Assembly: GCF_014651835.1 (NCBI RefSeq)
Contig: NZ_BMXQ01000002.1
Span: 806,001-870,000 of the forward strand
Direction: 5' to 3'
DNA: 64,000 nt
Origin: Pigmentiphaga litoralis
GTDB lineage: Bacteria > Pseudomonadota > Gammaproteobacteria > Burkholderiales > Burkholderiaceae_B
Below, piece after piece: positions 35,895-46,894 of the stretch. Each line of letters begins with the position of its first letter. The first letter of the stretch is position 1. The translations under genes and the position numbers were made by a program. A model generated the notes under the pieces. The model was not told the DNA's origin and made no database searches. It worked only from the letters and a program-made list of their open reading frames with translations.

Positions 35895-36805
35895 TGGTGC
35901 CGATACATGGTGCGCAGAAGCGGCTCCTTGTGATCGCGGCGGAATGTGTTGGTCCGGATGGGTCGGCGTCTGCGGTCGGCCCCACGGCCGCCAGTCCATG
36001 CAGGAATTTCCGGGTCCGCGTCACGTCGCAGGCCGGGCAAGCCATGGCCGAAGCTGTCGTCGGGGTTCTGGTGCTAGGCGTTCTGCTGCATGTGGTGGCG
36101 GCCACGGACCGGGTGCAGGATCTGGCGCTGCGTGCGTCCATGGCGGGCCGATATGCGGCGATGCTGCTGACACGGAACGAGGTAATGGCCGACGGCGATC
36201 TGGCTCGCGATGTCCGTGAACGTTTTTTTGCCGGGCCGTGGCACCGTTGGCAGACCCGTCAGGGCGACGCGATGTTGAGCGACGCAACCACATCGGTGCG
36301 CGTCACGGTAGGCGAGCGTTCAGTTCATGCTGGGACACAGGTGGGGCAGCATGACCTGCAGGCGACGACGCTGCGGCAGGAAGTCCTGCAGCGTGATCGC
36401 GGCATGGACGTCGCGACGGTAGCGGTGATGCCGCGACTGGGCCGCACCAAGGCACCCATGCCCGAGCCCGGATGGAGTCCCGGCCTCAACCTCGGCCTTC
36501 ACCCCGGCCTCACCCCCTGGGCGTCGATGTCGCTTCGCCTGAACCGGCACACCGCCATCCTGACGGATGCCGGGCACGCGACAAGTGACCGGGGCGTGAC
36601 TGAACGCCTTCAACGTGCGCCTCAGACCTGGGCGGCATCGGCCGCGCAATCGACGCGCGTCGGCAAAGAGGTCACGCAGCAACTGTCAGGGATCGACCGC
36701 CCTTGGGGACGGCCGCTGCCGCAGTTCGATTGGTTGACGCCGTGGGAGACGCTGGTGCCTGCAGATCGACTCAGAAAATGGGAGGACCTGTCATGGGACC
36801 GATGA
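35894..36805 (+). CDS. TadE-like Tad pilus protein
   Basis: 303 residues from ATG 35894; GTG 35891 is an alternative, and AGGGGGA lies upstream. The hydrophobic helix follows GQAMAEAVVGVLVLGVLL, a pseudopilin-like Gly-Gln with conserved Glu, starting near residue 49, so the leader is unusually long. After RASMAGRYAAML the protein is periplasmic. Processing by the pilus peptidase is inferred. Confidence 0.68.
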   Translation: MVPIHGAQKRLLVIAAECVGPDGSASAVGPTAASPCRNFRVRVTSQAGQAMAEAVVGVLVLGVLLHVVAATDRVQDLALRASMAGRYAAMLLTRNEVMADGDLARDVRERFFAGPWHRWQTRQGDAMLSDATTSVRVTVGERSVHAGTQVGQHDLQATTLRQEVLQRDRGMDVATVAVMPRLGRTKAPMPEPGWSPGLNLGLHPGLTPWASMSLRLNRHTAILTDAGHATSDRGVTERLQRAPQTWAASAAQSTRVGKEVTQQLSGIDRPWGRPLPQFDWLTPWETLVPADRLRKWEDLSWDR

Positions 36806-37779
36806 CGGCAGGTTCCGCCCGTGGTCATGTCGTTGAGGCGAGCGCCCGCATGTTGTCGGTGCATTCCTCGCGATCGGCAACCGGCATGTCGTTCGCACAT
36901 TCCTCCCGATCGACGACCAGTGGTCCCGTGGGCACGCGCGCGTGCGTGGTCGTCGGGGCGTTGTGCTGCGCTGCCCTTGCGTCTCCAGCCTCTCGAGCGT
37001 CTCCAGCGCCTCCAGTGGGCGAACGAACGTCCGCCGAACCTTCCAGGAACGTCGTCGGCCCGGCGGACACAAGCGATGAGACCTTGCCATTCTCCTTCCC
37101 GGCTGGTGACGAAGTGTCCGCGCCGACCCGCTACTGGCGAGACGGGCGCCTGCTGGTGACCCATACCTTCCGATCCCAAAAGGCATTGCCCGTTGTCGCG
37201 GCAAGGCTGGCTGCGCAAATGAACGCCTCCCCGACCTTGATGACCGTGCCAGGCGGGCTGTTGATGTCCAGCCTGCACGGCACGATGTGGTGGTCGGTGC
37301 ATCTTCACGACGCAGGTCAGACCGGCACGTCCGGCACGATCGTGGGAAGCCCGGTGCGGCTCGCCGGCGACGGCATGACACCGGTTGCGCCTGCGTCGCC
37401 TGCATTGGCCCGCTGGATACCGCCGGGGGGAATGCGGGTGCTCGATACGCGTGCGGTCCACGGCACACGGTGCCACATCCATCAGGTGCTGACGTTCGCT
37501 GCGCCGGCCGCTTCGACGCTCGCCAATTTCGACATCGCGTTGGACCGCGAGGGGTGGGCGCGTCAGCCTGGTTCGACAGCCAACGCCGTCCGGCACTGGC
37601 ATCGCAAGGGCACGAGTCTGGAGCTGATTGTCGTGGCGCGGGACGGGGGGAGCGGGGCGGTGTTGCACCTGACCGCGCCTTTGCCGCGTGCGTTCTTCGC
37701 CGGGTCGTTCTTCGGCCATCCCGCATTCGCGCCTGCCCCTTCATCCGCCAACTTGGAGCCGCCATGCAAGGACCTCTGA
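36793..37779 (+). CDS. Unknown protein of the Tad locus, probably exported
   Basis: 328 residues from ATG 36793, with GGAGG seven bases upstream, overlapping the TadE-like gene. Residues about 45-65 (ACVVVGALCCAALASPAS) look like a signal or anchor sequence after a long polar N-terminus, which itself contains a short tandem duplication (SVHSSRSATG / SFAHSSRSTTSG). The remainder has no motif I recognise. Overlaps the small pilin-like gene by 16 bases, so it is probably part of the pilus operon. Confidence 0.6.
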   Translation: MGPMTAGSARGHVVEASARMLSVHSSRSATGMSFAHSSRSTTSGPVGTRACVVVGALCCAALASPASRASPAPPVGERTSAEPSRNVVGPADTSDETLPFSFPAGDEVSAPTRYWRDGRLLVTHTFRSQKALPVVAARLAAQMNASPTLMTVPGGLLMSSLHGTMWWSVHLHDAGQTGTSGTIVGSPVRLAGDGMTPVAPASPALARWIPPGGMRVLDTRAVHGTRCHIHQVLTFAAPAASTLANFDIALDREGWARQPGSTANAVRHWHRKGTSLELIVVARDGGSGAVLHLTAPLPRAFFAGSFFGHPAFAPAPSSANLEPPCKDL

Positions 37780-37991
37780 CCTTCCGGCATCCCGATCACG
37801 GCTGCTGCCGCGGTGCAGCCCGCAGTCAGGGCCAGTCCGCCGTCGAGTACCTCGTGATCGTCAGTGTGCTGCTCGGCGGCGTCTGGGGAGCCGGGCTGTT
37901 CGGCGAGCAGGGCGGCTTGTTGGCGCTGCTGCTGGACGCACTGCGCGGGTTCCATCACCGATTCACCACCACCTTGTCTCTACCTTTGTGA
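37764..37991 (+). CDS. Second small pilin-like protein
   Basis: 75 residues. After a 22-residue leader ending SQG, the sequence QSAVEYLVIVSVLLGGVWGAGLF has Glu+5 and the hydrophobic helix of type IVb (pseudo)pilins, so it could be cleaved by a TadV-type peptidase. It might act as a minor pilin or replace the truncated Flp. GGAGCC lies upstream. Confidence 0.65.
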   Translation: MQGPLTFRHPDHGCCRGAARSQGQSAVEYLVIVSVLLGGVWGAGLFGEQGGLLALLLDALRGFHHRFTTTLSLPL

Positions 37992-37998
37992 GTCCGGC

Positions 37999-39084
37999 AT
38001 GGCGCGTTTCCGTATCGAAAAGAAGTGGGGCATGCTCGCGGTCGCGTTGACGGCAGGGGCGGTCGCGGCGTGGCTGAGTCAGCGATATGTCCAGGCGCGG
38101 ATCGAGCAGGTTGAAGCGGGGGCCCGCAAGCCGCAGATCGCCGTCTTGGTCGCTGCCGAAGACTTGCCCGCAGGCGCTCGCCTTACCCACGACAGCATTG
38201 CGGTGCGCGACATGCCAGGTGAGTGGACGTCCGACAGCGCCTTGACGCCGGAGCATGCCGAGTCGATCCTGTCGTCGTCCCTGTCGCATCCGGTGCGGCG
38301 AGGCGAACCGATTCTCTGGGCGCATGTGGAGGCAGCGCGGGCGCGCAGCCTCGCGGACAAGCTGGTGGCCGGCCGCCGTGCAGTCACGCTGCCGGTCGAC
38401 GACATGTCGTCCGTGTCCGGCCTGTTGCAGCCCGGTGACCTGATCGACCTGTACGTTTCGTTCGATCACCGCGGCAAGCCGGTCACGGTGCCGCTGCTGC
38501 AGGGCATGAAGGTGCTTGCCACGGGCCGGCAGGTCGAAGCGGATACCCCGGGATCGACCTCGGCGTTGACTCCCGACAGCGGCCGGTCATTCTCGACCGT
38601 CACGCTGGATGCCTCTCCCGAAGAAGCCGTGAAGCTCATTGCGGCGCGTCAGAACGGCACCGTCACAGCCATGCTGCGGGGCGCCACGGAAAGCAAGGCG
38701 CCCGCATCCGCCTACCTGGGGGACCTCGGCAAGTTGCTTGGCCTGCAGGAACCGGCGCCTGAGCGTGCGCCGCCCCGACGCGCGCAGGTCCCGATCATCT
38801 ACGGCGACCGCACGCCGCGCAGCATTCCGAAGCTGGGCGAGGCGTGGCCCGATCGCGTCCCTGCAACCATCGAAGGCGGACTTGGCATGGGCGATGACGC
38901 GGTGTCGGCGCAGGCAGATGCGCCTGACGCAGCAAATCCATGGGCCGCGGCCGGCTACGGTCCGGCCAGGCAAGGGCCGGCGAGCAGAGGGCCGGCACCG
39001 GCGCTCGACGCAACGGCGCCTGCGGAGGAATCGGTCACCCGCGCGCCCGGCCAGGCAGCGCGAACCGACGGAGTCCGCCCATGA
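37999..39084 (+). CDS. cpaB: CpaB/RcpC, Tad pilus periplasmic protein
   Basis: 361 residues from ATG 37999. An N-terminal membrane helix (LAVALTAGAVAAWLSQRYV) leads to a SAF domain (VLVAAEDLPAGARLTHDSI...GEPILWAH) and the LQPGDLIDLYVSF block typical of RcpC/CpaB. It helps assemble or stabilise the secretin encoded next. The C-terminal 100 residues are proline/alanine-rich. Overlaps cpaC by ATGA. Confidence 0.88.
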   Translation: MARFRIEKKWGMLAVALTAGAVAAWLSQRYVQARIEQVEAGARKPQIAVLVAAEDLPAGARLTHDSIAVRDMPGEWTSDSALTPEHAESILSSSLSHPVRRGEPILWAHVEAARARSLADKLVAGRRAVTLPVDDMSSVSGLLQPGDLIDLYVSFDHRGKPVTVPLLQGMKVLATGRQVEADTPGSTSALTPDSGRSFSTVTLDASPEEAVKLIAARQNGTVTAMLRGATESKAPASAYLGDLGKLLGLQEPAPERAPPRRAQVPIIYGDRTPRSIPKLGEAWPDRVPATIEGGLGMGDDAVSAQADAPDAANPWAAAGYGPARQGPASRGPAPALDATAPAEESVTRAPGQAARTDGVRP

Positions 39085-40465
39085 TCCCGCTGCGCGTGCG
39101 GTGCGTGCACGGGCTGCAGGCCGCCGTGCTGTCCATGGTTCTGCTCGTGACCGCTACTCATGCCGCTGCGTCAGCATCCGTCCCGGCGGCGCAGGTCGAC
39201 TCGGAAGACATGGAGCTCTTCGTTGGCGAGACGCTGGTGCTGCCCACACCCGGTGTCGCCCGCATTGCCGTCGGCAATGGCCGCGTCATCCATGCAGCAA
39301 CCGGCGACGACAAGGAAGTCATCCTGTTCGGCAACGCACCCGGCGAGTCGTCGCTGGTCGTGTGGAATGCCGAAGGCGTTGCGCGGCGCCTGCGCATTTC
39401 CGTGGTCGCAACGCAAGCGCGGCGAGTGCAGCAGGAACTGGCCGCCTTTCTTGCGCGGATCCCCAATGCCCGCAGCATGGTGGTCGGCGACAAGGTCATC
39501 ATCGAAGGCGACGACCTGTCGGATGCGGACCAGGCCAAGATCGCCGTGCTGGCCAAACGTTATCCCCAGATCGTCGACTTTACCGAGCAGGTCGGGTGGG
39601 AACGCATGATCATGATGGACGTCAAGGTGGTCGAACTGCCGCGTTCCACCATGGAAGAACTTGGCGTGCGTTGGGATGCGGCGACGACGGGCGGGCTGAC
39701 GGCCGGCGTCGCCTGGGATACCGCCGTGGGCAGCCGCTTCCGGGCGGCAGCCGAGGCCGCCTCGCCGGGCGAATCGATCCGCCCGGGCGGCAGTGCAATC
39801 GCGCGGCCCTTTCCGATCAGCGCGCCGGCGGGGTATCTCGGCGCCAACGCGCTGCTGTCCTCGCGGCTCAATGCCATGGCCAGGAAAGGCGATGCACTGA
39901 TTTTGGCCGAGCCGCAATTGTCCGCGCGCAGCGGTTCCACGGCGCGCTTTCTGGCCGGTGGCGAAGTCCCGTATTCGACCACGGATCGCAACGGCGCAAG
40001 CAACACGGCCTTCAAGCCCTACGGCGTAACGCTGCAGATCACGCCGCGGGTGGACCGGACCGGGACGGTGCGGTCGGTGATCGATGTCGAGGTGAGCACG
40101 GTCGACCCCTCCGTGACGGGCACCGGCGGCCCCGCGCTCAAGGTGCGCCGCACGTCCACCGAATTTAACGTGCGCCCCAACGAGACCCTGGTGCTCAGTG
40201 GTTTCCTTTCGCTCGAGCAGGCCGAAGAGGTCAGCAGTGTGCCCGGACTGTCGCGCCTGCCGCTGCTCGGCGCCTTGTTCCGGTCGACCCGCAGGCAGCG
40301 CGCCGATACGGAACTCGTCATCTTCGTCACACCGCGTGTGGTGACGGCGGCCAATCCGGATCTGCGCGAGCAGGTACGCCGCGCGGATGCCTTGATCGAT
40401 GACGCCATGCCGTCGCGGCGCTTGCTCATTCCTGTCCACCCGGACGTCTTTTTTACGGAGCCCCA

Positions 40466-40469
<4 letters not shown>
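39081..40469 (+). CDS. cpaC: CpaC/RcpA outer-membrane secretin
   Basis: 462 residues with a signal peptide ending near THAAASA. The periplasmic part has the pilus-secretin BON-like region (LFVGETLVLPTPGVARIAVG), and the C-terminal secretin domain shows VEVSTVDPS and the closing ETLVLSGFLS ... VPGLSRLPLLGALFRS and ELVIFVTPRVV blocks. It forms the outer-membrane channel for the pilus. Confidence 0.93.
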
Positions 40470-42135
<1,666 letters not shown>

Positions 42136-42139
<4 letters not shown>

Positions 42140-42984
42140 ATGTCGTGTTGATCGCCCTCCTTGTGATGGTGTGCACCGCAATCGCCGCGTGGGGCGTGCA
42201 GCTCGCGATTGTCGATGCGCTCAAGCGGTATCGGGCGATGTTCACCGAGACGGCGCGCATCGACATGAGCGAGCTTTTTCTTTTCTTCGACACCGAGCGC
42301 TTGTGGGGCGTGAACCTGCTGCTGGCGTGCGTGGCTGCTGCGGTCAGTGGCCTGCTCTTTCAGAGCGTCACAGTCGGCCTCGCGGCGGGGTCGGCGTGGT
42401 TATGGGTGCCGCGTCATGCCGTGCGATGGCTGAAGCGTCGCCGCCTGCGGCGTTTCGACAGCCAGTTGCCTGATGCGCTGCTGGCCCTGGCCGGCGCGTT
42501 GGGCGCGGGGGCCAGTCTGCAGTCAGGGCTGACGCAGGTGGTGGCCGAGGGCAGGTCGCCGCTCGCCCAGGAGTTCGGGCTGATGCTGCGGGAACAGCGC
42601 TTCGGCGTCTCGCTCGATGAGGCCCTGGCCCATCTGGACGACCGAGTGCCGACAGAGGCCGCCCATCTCGTGGTTGCGGCCTTGCGGATCGCGGCCGATA
42701 CGGGCGGCAATCTGGCGGAGACCTTGTCGCGGATCGCCGGCACTTTGCGCGCGCGGCTGCAGATCGAAGGACGTATCCAGGTGATGACCGCGCAAGGGCG
42801 CTTGCAGGCCCGGGTCGTGGGAGGATTGCCTCCGCTGCTGATCCTGGTGCTCTATCAATTGGAGCCCGATGCCATGCGGCAACTGTGGACGACCGCGACC
42901 GGCGGCGCGGTCCTGGCAGTGATCGTGATGCTGGAGCTGGCCGGCCTGTGGTTGATACGCCGCATCGTGGGGATCGATGTATGA
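42136..42984 (+). CDS. tadB: TadB inner-membrane platform protein
   Basis: 282 residues. Membrane helices at both ends flank the cytoplasmic GspF domain (LPDALLALAGALGAGASLQSGLTQVVAEGRSPLAQEFGLML..., then EAAHLVVAALRIAADTGGNLAETL). It pairs with TadC to form the platform for the ATPase. Overlaps tadA by ATGA. Confidence 0.9.
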
Positions 42985-43067
42985 GCACAGACGCAGGCGT
43001 ACCGACCGAAGCGCACCGTGGCATGCGCGGCACCCGTCGCCGCCAACCCATGAGCCAAGACGCATGA
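42981..43067 (+). CDS. 28-codon mini-ORF linking tadB and tadC
   Basis: Its ATG overlaps the tadB stop (ATGA at 42981) and its TGA overlaps an ATG of tadC at 43064. It encodes a polar, basic peptide with no motif. It may only serve to hand ribosomes from tadB to tadC. Confidence 0.35.
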   Translation: MSTDAGVPTEAHRGMRGTRRRQPMSQDA

Positions 43068-43999
43068 CCACCGCCGACACGACGTGGGAGGCATTTGCTC
43101 CCTCAAGCGGCTTCGACCCTGCTGGCTGGGCGGCGGCGTTGGCCGCCGGCGTCAGCGTGACGTTGCTTGTCTGGCTGGCCTATCGTTTCGTGGCCGACAC
43201 GCCGCCTGCCGGCGCGCAGGGCCGCGACCAGCCGCCTCCGGCGTTTCGCATGACGTGGTGGCTGATTGCGGCGGCCGCGCATTACACCGCGCCGACGCTG
43301 TCATGGCGGTATCGGCGCGTGTTGGACAAGCGGCTGATCTCCGCCGGACTGGATCAGGCCCTGGAACCCAGACATATCCTTGCTGCACAGTGGTTGATTG
43401 CCATCGCAGTGGCTGCTGTCATGGCCCTGCTGCACGCGCTGACAGCGGGTGCGCCAGGCGTGACCGGCGCGCTGGTGATGGCGGCCGCGGCTGGGCTGGG
43501 TTGGACGTGGCCACGGCTGTGGTTGCGCGACTGCATTGCGTCGAGGCAGCGTGCGCTGCTGCGCGCCTTGCCCTTCATGCTGGATATGACGACCCTGTGC
43601 GTGGAAGCGGGTCTCAACCTGTCCGGCGCCCTGCAACAGGCAGTGCGCAAAGGCCCGCCGGGTCCGCTGCGCGACGAACTGCAGCGTGTGCTCGGCGACA
43701 TCCGGACCGGCGTGCCGCGCGCCCAGGCATTGCGGGACTTTGCCACCCGGGTCAATGCGCCGGCCGTGACCGCATTGGTCGGCACGCTGGTCCAGGCCGA
43801 CACGCTTGGCATGAATTTGGCGCAGATCCTGCGGGCGCAGGCGGATCAACAGCGCAGCGATCGGTTCCTGCGCGCCGAAAGGCTCGCCATGGAAGCGCCG
43901 GTCAAGATGCTGTTCCCGCTCATTGCGTTCATCTTCCCCTGCACGTTCGTCGTCATCGCATTTCCGATCGGGGTCAAGCTGCTGGAGCTGTCGCAATGA
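43064..43999 (+). CDS. tadC: TadC inner-membrane platform protein
   Basis: 311 residues from ATG 43064; an in-frame ATG at 42977 would add 29 polar residues. GspF-type domain with ALPFMLDMTTLCVEAGLNLSGALQQAV and LVQADTLGMNLAQILRAQADQ, ending in a hydrophobic hairpin (MLFPLIAFIFPCTFVVIAFPIG). Start choice is uncertain because neither has a strong ribosome-binding site. Confidence 0.9.
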   Translation: MTTADTTWEAFAPSSGFDPAGWAAALAAGVSVTLLVWLAYRFVADTPPAGAQGRDQPPPAFRMTWWLIAAAAHYTAPTLSWRYRRVLDKRLISAGLDQALEPRHILAAQWLIAIAVAAVMALLHALTAGAPGVTGALVMAAAAGLGWTWPRLWLRDCIASRQRALLRALPFMLDMTTLCVEAGLNLSGALQQAVRKGPPGPLRDELQRVLGDIRTGVPRAQALRDFATRVNAPAVTALVGTLVQADTLGMNLAQILRAQADQQRSDRFLRAERLAMEAPVKMLFPLIAFIFPCTFVVIAFPIGVKLLELSQ

Positions 44000-44364
44000 A
44001 TCATGGCCTGTCCGAAGACCACGCACCCCCGCAGGATCCGTTGGCGCCACGACCTGCGAACGCCGGGCAACCTGTGCAATGGCGTCACGCCCGCACCTTC
44101 CGGGCCCGGTTGATCGGCCTGCTGGGCCAGCCGCCTCTCCAGCCTCACGAAGCGCTGCGAATCACCCCGTGCGCAGCGGTGCATACCTTCGGCATGCGCC
44201 AGGCGATCGACGTCGTGTTCGTGGGAAGAGGGGGAATGGTGCTGGCAGTGCTGCCGCAGGTGCCGCCGTGGCGCATCGTCTGGCGGCGTGGTGCCCTGGA
44301 GGTGGTGGAGACCGCAGCGGGTTGCGCGCAGGGCTGCGGCTTGCACGCTGGGGCCTGGATATGA
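43996..44364 (+). CDS. DUF192 family protein
   Basis: 122 residues. FRARLIGLLG, then ITPCAAVHTFGMRQAIDVVFVGRGG and AAGCAQGCGLHAG follow the DUF192 pattern. It overlaps the tadC stop, so it is read as the last gene of the pilus operon. No signal peptide is visible. DUF192 proteins are often found beside Tad or secretion genes; the function is not known. Confidence 0.82.
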   Translation: MNHGLSEDHAPPQDPLAPRPANAGQPVQWRHARTFRARLIGLLGQPPLQPHEALRITPCAAVHTFGMRQAIDVVFVGRGGMVLAVLPQVPPWRIVWRRGALEVVETAAGCAQGCGLHAGAWI

Positions 44365-44450
44365 GGTTCCGACCACCTTGCGCTGGCTTGTCAGCCCATC
44401 ACAACAAGCAAGCGCGCCAGACCGCGCGCCTGCCTGCCGATGGCCTTCGA

Positions 44451-45872
44451 TTACTTGCGCGTTTCGTCCAGCACGCGTTGCGCTTCCTCGCGCACGCGGG
44501 CCGGGGCGGTGCCGCCGATATGCGAGCGCGATGCCACGGAGCCTTCCAGCGTCAGGACGGCATGGATGTCCTCGTCGATCGACGGATGGAACACACGCAA
44601 CTCTTCGACCGTCAGGTCCGCCAGGTCGCACTTGCGGTCCACGCAGGCCCGGACGGCCAGGGCAACGGCCTCGTGCGCATCACGGAAGGGCAGCCCCTTC
44701 TTGACCAGATAGTCGGCCAGATCGGTTGCCGTCGAAAACCCCTGCAGCGCGGCGGCGCGCATGGCGTCCTTCTGGACCTTGATGCCCGCGGCCATGTCCA
44801 CAAAGATGCGCAGGGTGTCGCGCACGGTGTCGGCCGTGTCGAACAGGCCTTCCTTGTCTTCCTGGTTGTCCTTGTTGTAGGCCAGGGGCTGGCCTTTCAT
44901 CAGGGTCAGCAGGGCAACCAGGTTGCCGTTGACCCGGCCGGTCTTGCCACGCGCCAGCTCGGGCACGTCGGGGTTCTTCTTTTGCGGCATGATCGAGCTG
45001 CCGGTGCAGAAGCGGTCGGCCAGGTCGATGAAGCCGACGCGCGGGCTCATCCACAGCACCAGTTCTTCGGACAGGCGCGACACGTGCGTCATGATCAGCG
45101 CGCCGGCCGCGCAGAATTCGATCGCGAAGTCGCGGTCGGACACGGCGTCCAGCGAGTTGCGGGCGACACCGTCAAAGCCCAGCGTACGGGCGACCCGTTC
45201 GCGATCGATCGGGTAGGACGTGCCGGCAAGCGCGGCGGCGCCCAGGGGCAGGCGGTTCACACGCTTGCGGCAATCGATCAGGCGTTCGGCGTCGCGGCCG
45301 AACATTTCAGCGTACGCGAGCAGGTGGTGGCCGAACGTGACGGGCTGCGCGACCTGCAGGTGCGTGAAGCCCGGCATGATGGTGTCGGCGTGTTCGAGGG
45401 CAATGGTGGCCAGCGCGAAGCGCAACTGGTGCAGCAGGTCGACGAGGGTGTCGATTTCGCCGCGCAGCCAGAGGCGGATGTCGGTGGCGACCTGGTCGTT
45501 GCGCGACCGGCCGGTGTGCAGGCGCTTGCCCGCGTCGCCGACCAGTTCGGTCAGGCGGCGTTCGATGTTCAGGTGGACGTCTTCGAGATCGAGCAGCCAT
45601 TCGAAACGGCCGGCGTCGATTTCCGTCAGGATGGAGGCCATGCCGCCACGGATCGCATCCAGGTCTTCCTGGCTGATCAGCTTGACGGAATGCAGCATCT
45701 CGGCGTGGGCCAACGAGCCCTGGATGTCGACATGCGCAAGGCGTTTGTCGAAGTCCACCGACGCGGTGTACCTTTTGACGAGGTCCGACACGGGTTCGGA
45801 GAAACGGGCGGACCAGGCTTCGGCTTTTTTGGCGAACTGGTCTTGGGGGCGGGGGTCGGTGGTTTGGGACAT
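44451..45872 (-). CDS. argH: Argininosuccinate lyase
   Basis: 473 residues. The last step of arginine synthesis: argininosuccinate to arginine and fumarate. The fumarase/aspartase superfamily signature [12 protein letters not shown] is present, together with [14 protein letters not shown] and [13 protein letters not shown]. Start ATG at 45870-45872 gives the usual N-terminus [14 protein letters not shown]. Convergent with the DUF192 gene and divergent from the response regulator with a gap of only 22 bp. Confidence 0.97.
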   Translation of the reverse strand: MSQTTDPRPQDQFAKKAEAWSARFSEPVSDLVKRYTASVDFDKRLAHVDIQGSLAHAEMLHSVKLISQEDLDAIRGGMASILTEIDAGRFEWLLDLEDVHLNIERRLTELVGDAGKRLHTGRSRNDQVATDIRLWLRGEIDTLVDLLHQLRFALATIALEHADTIMPGFTHLQVAQPVTFGHHLLAYAEMFGRDAERLIDCRKRVNRLPLGAAALAGTSYPIDRERVARTLGFDGVARNSLDAVSDRDFAIEFCAAGALIMTHVSRLSEELVLWMSPRVGFIDLADRFCTGSSIMPQKKNPDVPELARGKTGRVNGNLVALLTLMKGQPLAYNKDNQEDKEGLFDTADTVRDTLRIFVDMAAGIKVQKDAMRAAALQGFSTATDLADYLVKKGLPFRDAHEAVALAVRACVDRKCDLADLTVEELRVFHPSIDEDIHAVLTLEGSVASRSHIGGTAPARVREEAQRVLDETRK

Positions 45873-45879
45873 GGGGCGG

Positions 45880-45885
45880 ATTATA
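45880..45885 (-). promoter_or_regulatory. argH -10 element, possibly leaderless transcript
   Basis: On the minus strand TATAAT lies 7 bases before the argH ATG, so a start site at the usual distance would coincide with the A of the ATG. No clear -35 is seen. Confidence 0.45.
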
Positions 45886-45894
45886 AAGCGGGTT

Positions 45895-46836
45895 ATGACA
45901 CTACCTGAGTCGACATTGCGAGTATCGCCGCCGGCGCGGTCGGGCACGAGCGCCCCCAGGTTGTTGATCGTGGACCGCGATCCGGCGGCCCGGCGGCGGC
46001 TGCGCACGCAACTGCGCGCACTGCATCGGCGTTTTCCGGTGCAGATCGTAGCCGAAGCCGACGACGGACGCAGCGCGCGGGAAGTGCTGGACACGACGGC
46101 GGCGCAGTCCGCGCCGCACATCGTCCTGCTCGATGTCGTGTTGCCCGATGGCAGCGGACTGGCCTTTGCCGAAGAATTCCGCAAGCGCCCGGCGGCGCCC
46201 CAGATCATCCTCATCGGTCCGAGCGACGACGCGCTCAACGACGCCGGGATGCTGGATGTGGCCGCCACCCTGCGCCGTCCGGTCCGCGCGGACCAGCTCG
46301 AAGGGGCGCTGCGAACGGCCGCTGCGCGCCATGTCGCCATGATTCACGCCGCCGCGCCCGCCGGGATGCACGCCGGCGTGGCCGGCATCGGACATAACGT
46401 CGGACATAACGTCGGACCAAACGTTGGACCAAACGTGGGCACTGCCGCCGGACCTGCCGTCAGCCACAGCCACTTTCTTCCCATCGTCCCGCAAAGCGGA
46501 CGTGACGCCGTTGCCGTCGACGACATCCTTTTCCTGCGAGCCGAACTCAAATACGTCCTCATCCGCACTCGCGATGCCGACTACCTGACCGAACAGCCGC
46601 TTACCCGCCTTCTTGGCGATCACCCGGACCGTTTCGTCCAGGCCCATCGCGCGGCGCTCGTCGCACGGCAGGCCATCGCCGGCGCAAGGCGCGTGGCCGC
46701 AGGCGAACGCGACCCGGCGGCCGACGCCTACTGGGAACTCCTGTTGCACGGGACGGCCGAACGGATTCCCGTGTCGCGGCGGCGCTGGCGCGAGATCCGG
46801 CCGCTCGTTGCCGGATTGTCCCTGGATCTACAATAG
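45895..46836 (+). CDS. LytTR-family response regulator
   Basis: 313 residues. Receiver domain about 22-145 with phosphoacceptor Asp80 ([11 protein letters not shown]); the acidic pair near residue 27 is VDRD. The linker carries [16 protein letters not shown] (166-181). The C-terminal LytTR DNA-binding domain runs from about 185 ([17 protein letters not shown] ... [10 protein letters not shown]). AlgR-type relatives control surface and pilus functions. No histidine kinase is encoded beside it; a partner lies elsewhere or it is orphan. Confidence 0.85.
   Translation: MTLPESTLRVSPPARSGTSAPRLLIVDRDPAARRRLRTQLRALHRRFPVQIVAEADDGRSAREVLDTTAAQSAPHIVLLDVVLPDGSGLAFAEEFRKRPAAPQIILIGPSDDALNDAGMLDVAATLRRPVRADQLEGALRTAAARHVAMIHAAAPAGMHAGVAGIGHNVGHNVGPNVGPNVGTAAGPAVSHSHFLPIVPQSGRDAVAVDDILFLRAELKYVLIRTRDADYLTEQPLTRLLGDHPDRFVQAHRAALVARQAIAGARRVAAGERDPAADAYWELLLHGTAERIPVSRRRWREIRPLVAGLSLDLQ
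46390..46437 (+). repeat. Four 12-bp tandem repeats in the response-regulator linker
   Basis: GGACATAACGTC occurs twice, followed by GGACCAAACGTT and GGACCAAACGTG. Each unit is four codons, so copy-number change keeps the frame. Confidence 0.9.
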
Positions 46837-46894
46837 GGTTGCCTGGCGCCCCGCACAGAGCACTCGCACGGCATACCCATCCCCCGGAGGACCC

